Of a stretch of 64,000 bases of DNA, positions 44,730 to 51,994 are shown in pieces; the first letter of the stretch is position 1; each line of letters begins with the position of its first letter. The stretch is from Flavobacteriaceae bacterium MAR_2010_72 (lineage in GTDB: Bacteria > Bacteroidota > Bacteroidia > Flavobacteriales > Flavobacteriaceae). The notes beneath the pieces were generated by a model. That model ran no database searches. It was not told the DNA's origin and worked only from the letters and a program-made list of their open reading frames with translations. Where the stretch lies: contig QXCW01000002.1 in NCBI GenBank assembly GCA_003550275.1, positions 1,426,001-1,490,000 of the forward strand, written 5' to 3'. Both the position numbers and the translations under genes were made by a program.

Positions 44730-45777
44730 GGTTGTACAATTTTAAGCTGACCTTAAAGGTGTCCTTGGTTTTGGTGACGTTAAACTCATGGTTTTTTGGA
44801 TATACAATCTCAAGATTTTTCCTGATGTTTTCGAGACCCAAACCCGATTGTCCATTGGTTTCCAATTTACTTTCGGAATAATTGTTTTCTATATCAAATA
44901 GAAATTCATCTTTTTCCTGTTTCAGATCCATTCGTATAAACGTATTTTTAATATCGCCTTTAATACCATATTTAAAACTGTTTTCAACTAAAGGTAACAA
45001 TAACATGGGGTAGATGGTATGATTTTCGTCCTCAATGTTACAATGGAATGTGATGTTGTCGTTTTGCTGATGCCGAAATTGCTGAAATTCAATATAATTT
45101 TTCAAGAGCGTGACTTCCTTCTTTAGGGACACAAGTTTGGTATTGGAATCGTAAATGACATACCGTAAAATATCTGATAATTGCACAATAGCATCTTTGG
45201 TTTGTTCTTTTTGTTCTATGGCCAAAGCATAGATAACATTGAGCGAATTGAACAAAAAATGAGGATTAATTTGGGAACGCAACGCAGCAAGTTGGGTCTG
45301 GATCAATTGGTTCCTGAATTTCAGTTCCTGGTTTTCCTGGCTATTAAAGTAAAACCAATCCACAGAAAGTTTGATTAAGGTGGTTATAACCAAAAACACA
45401 CTAAAAATAGTAAACAGTGCAATATTGGAATGATAGCTTATAAAGTAATAATTTGGAAAGATATAATCGATAAGATATTCAAAAAACAAAATATTAAATT
45501 GACCAAACAACACGATGTTGAAAATAAAAGCAAAGGCATAAAACCAGTAACGCTCATGCTTCAATAACAGTGGAATCAAAACATAAAAGTTGATGAGCAC
45601 AGGAAAAACAATTGTGGTTAAAAAACTCCCCGTATAAACAAAGTCGATGGTTTTTGGTTGACCGTCCTCGGTAAAAAGAAACAGGAAAAGAACAAACGAA
45701 CAAATCCACAACGCTAGGTTAAAAACCAAGGTGTTGCGGACTGCTATTTTATTAATATTGCCAGACCTGTTATTCAT
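44719..45777 (-). CDS. LytS/YehU-type sensor histidine kinase
   Basis: The 352-residue kinase has four membrane helices in the first roughly 140 residues and no large extracellular sensor. The phospho-acceptor motif is SQINPHFLFNSLNVIYALA (His in INPHFLFN), typical of the His_kinase family with LytTR partners; the ATP-binding part shows LLLPLVENSFKYGI (N box) and SGLGLENIRKNLE (G box). The upstream lipoprotein gene overlaps its start by eight bases, so the lipoprotein may feed the signal. It phosphorylates the adjacent response regulator. Confidence 0.94.
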   Translation of the reverse strand: MNNRSGNINKIAVRNTLVFNLALWICSFVLFLFLFTEDGQPKTIDFVYTGSFLTTIVFPVLINFYVLIPLLLKHERYWFYAFAFIFNIVLFGQFNILFFEYLIDYIFPNYYFISYHSNIALFTIFSVFLVITTLIKLSVDWFYFNSQENQELKFRNQLIQTQLAALRSQINPHFLFNSLNVIYALAIEQKEQTKDAIVQLSDILRYVIYDSNTKLVSLKKEVTLLKNYIEFQQFRHQQNDNITFHCNIEDENHTIYPMLLLPLVENSFKYGIKGDIKNTFIRMDLKQEKDEFLFDIENNYSESKLETNGQSGLGLENIRKNLEIVYPKNHEFNVTKTKDTFKVSLKLYNHEV

Positions 45778-46438
45778 TTCTTTTTAATTTGACCTCTACA
45801 TCGGTTTTCCATTTATCTACATCTCCCGAGCTAATATATTTTTCTATGAATTTTACCAATTCTTCTGATGAAGCGGTTAATAGGATTGTTTGGTCAAAAC
45901 CTACTTTTTCATGTTTAATTTTTATCCGGTCCTCATCCAATAGGGCTTTGAGTTTATCTTCGTCCAACCATTTAATAATGACTTGGTCATTGGCGTCTAT
46001 ATCCAACTTGGCCAATGAATGGGAATTGATCAAATGCATTTTATAAAGGTTATTTTCGTTTTGCTCACTTTCACGGTCTTCTATAGGAGTAAAATCAAGA
46101 AACAGTTGGTTATTGATTTTAAAAGGCATGGCCAAAAAGGTGGTTTTCGTGCTGTCCTTTTCATAATACACAACATATCCTGCTTTGTAGGTGTTGTAAA
46201 GGGCCAGCTCGTCCTTATTCAATTCGGAAGGTTTTGTTTTTTGGTTTTCTTTTAAGATGACTTCCTTAAAAGGAAGGATTTTCCAATGAGCATTTTCGGA
46301 ATCATTCCAATTCCCAATTAATTTTGGTTCGAAATGTAGTAAGTCGTGCGTATAAAAAGCATATAATGATTTTACAACACATGAGCTTAACAAAAGTGCT
46401 AAAACAAAAACGAAAGATAAAGATTTAATGGTTTTCAT
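45770..46438 (-). CDS. Lipoprotein of unknown function upstream of the two-component pair
   Basis: The 222-residue product has a lipoprotein leader ending LALLLSSC (Cys near residue 20). The remainder is a beta-rich soluble domain with no family I recognise (EPKLIGNWNDSENAHWKILP, FLAMPFKINNQLFLDFTPI). The gene overlaps the start of the kinase by eight bases, so it is part of the operon and may be a sensory accessory or an envelope target. Function is not assigned. Confidence 0.75.
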   Translation of the reverse strand: MKTIKSLSFVFVLALLLSSCVVKSLYAFYTHDLLHFEPKLIGNWNDSENAHWKILPFKEVILKENQKTKPSELNKDELALYNTYKAGYVVYYEKDSTKTTFLAMPFKINNQLFLDFTPIEDRESEQNENNLYKMHLINSHSLAKLDIDANDQVIIKWLDEDKLKALLDEDRIKIKHEKVGFDQTILLTASSEELVKFIEKYISSGDVDKWKTDVEVKLKRNE

Positions 46439-46504
46439 TAGGTTTAAATTTAATTATTTAAAGTCAAAACAAAACCATTGCCTAACTAAAATCAATAAAT
46501 TTCG

Positions 46505-46519
46505 ACAAACAAGGTTTGT
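46505..46519. promoter_or_regulatory. Palindrome upstream of the two-component operon
   Basis: ACAAAC-AAG-GTTTGT is a perfect 6-base inverted repeat, with flanking CGAC and GTCG elements adding partial symmetry, 67 bases before the lipoprotein ATG. It could be a regulator binding site for autoregulation. LytTR proteins usually bind direct repeats, so the assignment is loose. Confidence 0.3.
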
Positions 46520-46583
46520 GGGTCGTCAAACACTTTAAAACAGTATAAATCGAAAATGAAGTTGAAAATGAAATTGAAACGTG

Positions 46584-46961
46584 CTATTTTCTGTCGTCAA
46601 TGGAATACTTTCCAGGACCAGCCAGAAATATTACAACGAATGCTATAAAAAATAAAAGCGCACGCTCCTTAGTACTCAAACTATCCTTGGCGTGAACGAC
46701 GAAGGCTGCAACTCCCATCGTTATTGCTGCGGGAATAGTTGCCCATTTGGTTTTAAACCCTATGATGATGAGTATTGGAGCAACTACTTCACCAATTAAG
46801 GTAAGTAGTAATGTAGCAGTATCACCAATTCCTAATGGATTGGTAAACTTAATTGGGCTTTGAAAGAGGTAATTTATTTTGGGGATACCATGGGTCAACA
46901 TGAATCCTCCAAAGCCAAGACGAAGTAGGAGTAGTGCTAAATTTATAGAACTGCTTTTCAT
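46584..46961 (-). CDS. DoxX-family membrane protein
   Basis: The 125-residue protein has four hydrophobic helices and the DoxX pattern: LALLLLRLGFGGFMLTHGIPK near the start, IGEVVAPILIIIGFKTKWAT and AFVVHAKDSLSTKERALLF. Proteins of this family are linked to respiratory quinone or thiosulfate metabolism in some organisms, but most are uncharacterised. ATG at 46961. It is separated from the two-component operon by about 145 bases. Confidence 0.9.
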   Translation of the reverse strand: MKSSSINLALLLLRLGFGGFMLTHGIPKINYLFQSPIKFTNPLGIGDTATLLLTLIGEVVAPILIIIGFKTKWATIPAAITMGVAAFVVHAKDSLSTKERALLFFIAFVVIFLAGPGKYSIDDRK

Positions 46962-47023
46962 GATATTGGGTGCTTTGCAATTTCGTGAATGGCTAAAATA
47001 ACAGAAAAATATAACTAACCCAA

Positions 47024-48625
47024 TTAGCCTTTCAACAAATTCACGCTTACTGTGGCCAATTCGCTGTCAGGAAATTTTGAAAAGTACTGTTGGTCTGGCA
47101 CCAGTCCTGCTTCTGTGGCTATTCTATGAAACACATCAACTTCAACGATATATTGGTCACTATAACCGTGTGTGGCATCGTAAGCGGTTGCTGCTGTTTT
47201 TCCAATATGTTGTGCGGTTAGTTTTGGATCAAGTGTATGCAATTCAATGATTAATAGGCCAAACCGTTCAACATAAGGGTTCCATTTTTTAAAATGTTCC
47301 AACAACGAATCTTCAACCAAATTGTTACTTATACGTTGTCCTTGAAACACATAGGCTCCTGTAGAGTTACTTATACGATTAGTGATTTCCTGCGGATTTT
47401 CCCAAATGCGATTGTGATCTAAAAACGTACGTACATTTAGAAGGTCTTTAAGATCAATATTATAATCATCCTTGAGGTCTTTGGCCAACAAATCAGGCCG
47501 GCCAATATCGCCCCAAATGACTTTTGCCCAGATATCCGATTTAATCAAATTTGCCCGTGTCACTTTTAAAGCTGCCTGATTAAAATCGGCACCAACCAAT
47601 AGCAATGGATGCTCATCAAGTAATTGACCCCGTGCGGTTTTGTATTCAATCACATCAAAAATATGCTGGATAAACGCCCCATTGCCACAACCCATATCCA
47701 AAATGCCTTTAGGTTGCTCGTCAATAGGTTTGTTAAATAATTCGATGACCACCTCATCAATCACCTTGAAATAAGTGGAATGTGCACCACCACTGCCCCA
47801 AACATTCATTTCTCGGTCTACATGTTTTTCTTTTTCGTCCGGTGAATTGGTTTTTAAAACCAAAGGATTTCCAAATAGAAGCTCGTCCAACTCCAAAAAT
47901 GTTGGCAAGTAGGATACCGTAACTCCATAAGCACTGGCACGCTTGGCAAAGAATAAGCCTTCTTCTGTAAATTGATAGGTGTTCTTTTTCTTTATGAACC
48001 ATCCCAGATAGCTTAAAAAATCAAGGATCTTTTTGAAACTTTCAGGGTCTTTATGGTATTCTTCAGCAGTAAAGGATGCTTCCATAAAATATTTATGGAA
48101 TAATCCATTTAAACCCAAAAGCACAATGATGGGCCCAATAATCACCCCTTCAATGTGTTTTAGGATTTGATATTCAATAGTATGTTCTTCGCAATGCTCT
48201 AATCCAAAACGATTTTCATAAGATTTAAAAACACGCTCTAAAGCTATAAAGGCATCAGAGCCGATGCGCTCTTCAGGAAATTTTACTGAATACGTTAAAA
48301 GTGCGACAGGCGCTTTATATAATGCTACGTGTTCAAAGGCTTTTTTACTCTTTTCATTGACCTCAAAACTAACCGTATTGGTTGAATTGTCTAAATGCTG
48401 CACTAACCAACCTTGAGAGCATAGCAATCGCAAGCCTACATTTAGATAACCTTCATTGGCCTTAAACGCTTCGGTGAGTTGTTCCAGTGAGACACGTTTG
48501 TGCTTCAAAATATAGTCAAGCACTCCTTTTTTGTGAAGCGAAACTGCCGTAGTGGCAACGGCAATACCATCTAAATGTCTAAAGATTGTACCTCGTAGTT
48601 GTTCTTTATCTGATTTTGTGAGCAT
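47024..48625 (-). CDS. Multidomain SAM-dependent methyltransferase
   Basis: This 533-residue protein has a class I methyltransferase core with motif I ILDMGCGNGAFIQ near residue 310 and VGADFNQAALKVT as the acidic loop after beta-2. Before the core are two helical, winged-helix-like regions (about 1-110, GTIFRHLDGIAVATTAVSLH, and 185-270), giving a length far above ordinary methyltransferases. The layout and the final HIGKTAATAYDATHGYSDQ segment remind me of AprA-related methyltransferases from polyketide loading modules, but that comparison is from memory. No biosynthetic genes lie nearby. The substrate is unknown. ATG at 48625. Confidence 0.8.
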   Translation of the reverse strand: MLTKSDKEQLRGTIFRHLDGIAVATTAVSLHKKGVLDYILKHKRVSLEQLTEAFKANEGYLNVGLRLLCSQGWLVQHLDNSTNTVSFEVNEKSKKAFEHVALYKAPVALLTYSVKFPEERIGSDAFIALERVFKSYENRFGLEHCEEHTIEYQILKHIEGVIIGPIIVLLGLNGLFHKYFMEASFTAEEYHKDPESFKKILDFLSYLGWFIKKKNTYQFTEEGLFFAKRASAYGVTVSYLPTFLELDELLFGNPLVLKTNSPDEKEKHVDREMNVWGSGGAHSTYFKVIDEVVIELFNKPIDEQPKGILDMGCGNGAFIQHIFDVIEYKTARGQLLDEHPLLLVGADFNQAALKVTRANLIKSDIWAKVIWGDIGRPDLLAKDLKDDYNIDLKDLLNVRTFLDHNRIWENPQEITNRISNSTGAYVFQGQRISNNLVEDSLLEHFKKWNPYVERFGLLIIELHTLDPKLTAQHIGKTAATAYDATHGYSDQYIVEVDVFHRIATEAGLVPDQQYFSKFPDSELATVSVNLLKG

Positions 48626-48685
48626 AGATATTCAATATGAATGGTATATAAATTTAATATAAAAAAAGGGTAGTATAACGCGTTC

Positions 48686-49315
48686 TTAATTTTTTAGGAA
48701 CCTTATGTACAATTCAACAAAAAAGAGATGTACTAAAAAGGCAATCAAAAACGATTTTCCAAATGCGCTTTGTAAGCTATCATCACCAAAAATCATAAAT
48801 AGTGCTATCGTACCCCTAATAGTCGAAACCGCAATGGATATGAAATAAATTCGAATGACCCAATTTTGGTGTACTTTGATTTTTTTATTTCTAGCAGAAA
48901 AATAAGCTTTATAAACACAAAATAGTAAAAAAGAGCCAAAAACAACGGTAACAACAGTTTCAAGCCAATTCCCAAAAGGTACAAATAAAGCCAAGATTAT
49001 GGCGGTTATAAAAATAAAGGCACTAAGAGACAAAAATATTTTACCAATCAATCGATGTATTTTATAGTTTTTTTTGCGGAAATAAGGAATAAATTGATAT
49101 CCGCCCAAAACTAAAAACAATAAACCAGGAATGATGTGTAAATAGCCCAAAACAAGATGATCTCTATAATGATACTCAATGATATTCTTCGAAAACAGTT
49201 CTGGATTATTAATAAGTGTATGAAATTTAATCAATTTTTCAATTGAAGCCCAAACCAAAATAAGTACAATTAAAACACTAAATATGATAAAAAAGTACCT
49301 TAAGACTATTTTCAT
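48686..49315 (-). CDS. DUF2306-type membrane protein
   Basis: The 209-residue protein has about seven hydrophobic helices. LHIIPGLLFLVLGGYQFIPY, the conserved HRLIGKIFLSLSAFIF and VHQNWVIRIYFISIAVSTIRG match the DUF2306 pattern of predicted membrane proteins with conserved histidines. Function unknown; a haem or metal role has been suggested for similar proteins but is not shown here. It precedes the methyltransferase gene by about 60 bases on the same strand. Confidence 0.8.
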   Translation of the reverse strand: MKIVLRYFFIIFSVLIVLILVWASIEKLIKFHTLINNPELFSKNIIEYHYRDHLVLGYLHIIPGLLFLVLGGYQFIPYFRKKNYKIHRLIGKIFLSLSAFIFITAIILALFVPFGNWLETVVTVVFGSFLLFCVYKAYFSARNKKIKVHQNWVIRIYFISIAVSTIRGTIALFMIFGDDSLQSAFGKSFLIAFLVHLFFVELYIRFLKN

Positions 49316-49431
49316 AGTAAAATATAGGATTGCTTATGAATTTTTTTTACAAGCTTCTAATGTAATCGTCAATAGAAAAAACCCAAAAACGATTCGCTAA
49401 GAGTAAATATAGAAATTTTTAATCGCTGATT

Positions 49432-51840
49432 TTATCTCAATTTAGGATAATCTGCTGGGTTCGATTCGTGCATCACTTGGTAAACGGCTTCAAAAATATC
49501 TTCAAGTGAAGGTTTTGAAAAATAATCACCATCGGTGCCATAGGCCGGACGATGGGGTTTGGCAGTTAAGGTTTTTGGCTGACTATCTATAAACTGATAA
49601 GCATTTTGCTCGTTAAGTACTTCGTTTAAAATATAGGCTGATGCACCTCCAGGCACATCTTCATCAATAACCATAAACCTATTAGTTTTTTTGATGCTTT
49701 TAATGATATCATGATTCAGGTCGAATGGCAATAAGGATTGTACATCAATTACTTCGGCGTCAATACCTACTTCTAGCAATTCCCTTGCAGTTTTTTCAAC
49801 CATATTTAGGGTTGAACCGTAAGAAATCAAGGTAATATCAGTTCCTTCTTTTACAGTTTCAACAACCCCGATAGGTGTCCTAAATTCGCCCAAATTAGAA
49901 GGCATTTTTTCTTTTAATCGATAACCGTTCAAGCATTCAATAATAAGGGCAGGTTCATCACCAAGCAATAGTGTGTTATAAAACCCGGCCGCTTTGGTCA
50001 TATTTCTTGGTACTAAAACGTGAATACCACGCACCAAGTTTAAAATTCCACCCAATTGTGAGCCAGAATGCCATATACCTTCTAAGCGATGACCACGGGT
50101 TCTAACAATTAATGGTGCTTTTTGTTTTCCTAAAGTTCGATATTGCAGCGTTGCCAAATCATCACTGATGATTTGAAGTGCATACATTAAATAATCGAGA
50201 TATTGCACTTCGGCAATTGGTCTCAAACCTCGCATTGACATACCAATACCTTGACCAACAATAGTAGCTTCGCGAATTCCGGTATCGGCAATTCGCATTT
50301 CGCCATATTTTTCCTGTAAACCTTCTAAACCTTGATTTACATCACCAATATTACCTGTGTCTTCTCCAAAAATCAAGGCTTCGGGATATTTGATGAATAT
50401 GGCATCAAAATTATCACGCAGTATCAACCTGCCATCAACATCCTTGTTCTCGTCATAGGTAGGCGAGACTTCTTTTATATTGATAACAGAAAGATCAGAT
50501 TCACTGTACAGATGTGAACTGTATTTGGGCTGAACATTCTCAAGGTAACTATTTATCCAAACCTGTAATGTAGTTTTGGCCGATGAATCTTCGGAAATCG
50601 CATAACGCAAGGCTTTTCTAGCTGCGGAAATGACATCTCTTCGGATAGGTTCATTAATTGCATTAAGATCTGAAATGAGCTTTTCAATAAAAACTTTGTT
50701 GGCACTAGAATTGGCAAGATCGCTCATTAACACAAGTGCTTCCTGTAATTCTCTTTTTATAGGTTTTAAATAGGCTTCCCAGGCTGCTTTTTTGCCATCT
50801 CGGACTTCCTTTTTACAATTTTTTACTAAGGTATCTAAATCGTCAGCAGAGGCAATATTGTTGGCAAGCATCCATTCTCGCATTTTGTCAATGCAATCAT
50901 ATTCGGCTTCCCAATTTAAGCGCTCTTGGCTTTTATAGCGTTCATGGGATCCTGAAGTAGAGTGCCCTTGGGGTTGAGTCAGTTCCACCACATGAATCAT
51001 CACGGGTACATGCTCTTCACGTGCAATTTGTTCTGCTTTTTGATATGTTTCAATCAAGCTCACATAGTCCCAGCCATTGACTTTTAATATTTCATAGCCT
51101 TTTCCATTCTCATCACGTTGAAATCCTTTTAAAATTTCTGAAATATTTTCTTTAGTGGTTTGATGTTTAGCGTGCACCGAAATTCCATATTCATCATCCC
51201 AAATGCTAATTACCATAGGGACTTGTAGAACACCCGCGGCATTAATGGTTTCAAAAAAAAGTCCTTCACTTGTGCTGGCATTACCAATAGTGCCCCAAGC
51301 CACTTCGTTTCCTTTATTGGAAAATTTAGAGGTATCAATACCCTTGACATTTCTATAAATTTTTGATGCTTGTGCCAAGCCTAATAAGCGTGGCATTTGA
51401 CCTGCGGTAGGGGATATATCTGCGCTGGAATTGTATTGATCTGTTAAGTCTTTCCAATGGCCTTGATCATCTAAACTATGGGTTCCAAAATGACCGCCCA
51501 TTTGGCGACCGGCCGACATTGGATCGGCCATGATGCTAGTGTGCGCATACAGGCCAGCGAAAAATTGCTGAATCGTAAGTTCACCCAAAGCCATCATAAA
51601 GGTTTGATCCCGGTAATATCCTGACCGGAAATCTCCTTTTCGAAATACCTTGGCCCATGCCAATTGGGGAACTTCTTTACCGTCACCAAAAATTCCAAAT
51701 TTTGCCTTTCCAGTAAGTACTTCCCTGCGGCCGAGCAAACTACACTCTCTACTTGTAACGGCAACCTTGTAATCATTGATGATTTCTGACTTGAAATCTT
51801 CAAAACTGATTGCTTTACTAGTTTTAGAATCTGTTTGCAT
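49432..51840 (-). CDS. 2-oxoacid dehydrogenase E1 component, alpha-beta fusion
   Basis: The 802-residue protein fuses the alpha and beta chains of a thiamine-diphosphate E1 decarboxylase, feeding a branched-chain or related 2-oxoacid dehydrogenase complex. The alpha part (about 1-400) has YYRDQTFMMALGELT and the cofactor loop WGTIGNASTSEGLFFE with DDEYGISVHAKHQT, where the common Gly-Asp-Gly is altered. The beta part (about 465-800) has LIFGEDTGNIGDVNQGL, GIREATIVGQGIGMSMRGLRP and VIDVQSLLPFD. E2 and E3 are not adjacent. ATG at 51840 is chosen; a TTG 24 bases upstream is in frame but lies near a strong promoter. Confidence 0.92.
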   Translation of the reverse strand: MQTDSKTSKAISFEDFKSEIINDYKVAVTSRECSLLGRREVLTGKAKFGIFGDGKEVPQLAWAKVFRKGDFRSGYYRDQTFMMALGELTIQQFFAGLYAHTSIMADPMSAGRQMGGHFGTHSLDDQGHWKDLTDQYNSSADISPTAGQMPRLLGLAQASKIYRNVKGIDTSKFSNKGNEVAWGTIGNASTSEGLFFETINAAGVLQVPMVISIWDDEYGISVHAKHQTTKENISEILKGFQRDENGKGYEILKVNGWDYVSLIETYQKAEQIAREEHVPVMIHVVELTQPQGHSTSGSHERYKSQERLNWEAEYDCIDKMREWMLANNIASADDLDTLVKNCKKEVRDGKKAAWEAYLKPIKRELQEALVLMSDLANSSANKVFIEKLISDLNAINEPIRRDVISAARKALRYAISEDSSAKTTLQVWINSYLENVQPKYSSHLYSESDLSVINIKEVSPTYDENKDVDGRLILRDNFDAIFIKYPEALIFGEDTGNIGDVNQGLEGLQEKYGEMRIADTGIREATIVGQGIGMSMRGLRPIAEVQYLDYLMYALQIISDDLATLQYRTLGKQKAPLIVRTRGHRLEGIWHSGSQLGGILNLVRGIHVLVPRNMTKAAGFYNTLLLGDEPALIIECLNGYRLKEKMPSNLGEFRTPIGVVETVKEGTDITLISYGSTLNMVEKTARELLEVGIDAEVIDVQSLLPFDLNHDIIKSIKKTNRFMVIDEDVPGGASAYILNEVLNEQNAYQFIDSQPKTLTAKPHRPAYGTDGDYFSKPSLEDIFEAVYQVMHESNPADYPKLR

Positions 51841-51861
51841 AATGGCTTGTTTTCTTGAGTG

Positions 51862-51892
51862 CAAATTTAGCTAAAGTTTCTATGTTTTACAA
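51862..51892 (-). promoter_or_regulatory. Bacteroidota-type promoter for the E1 gene
   Basis: On the minus strand TTG (51892-51890), a 20-base spacer and TAAATTTG (51869-51862) match the phylum consensus TTG-N19-21-TAnnTTTG in both elements and spacing. It lies just upstream of the E1 ATG at 51840 and supports that start over the TTG at 51864, which would overlap the -7 box. Confidence 0.6.
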
Positions 51893-51994
51893 CGTCAATT
51901 AATGTTATATAATTAATAATATATCAAAAAATATGGACATTTATTAACATTTTCATATTTAAAGGTTAATAATCAAGATTTTGTTAGGAATACG

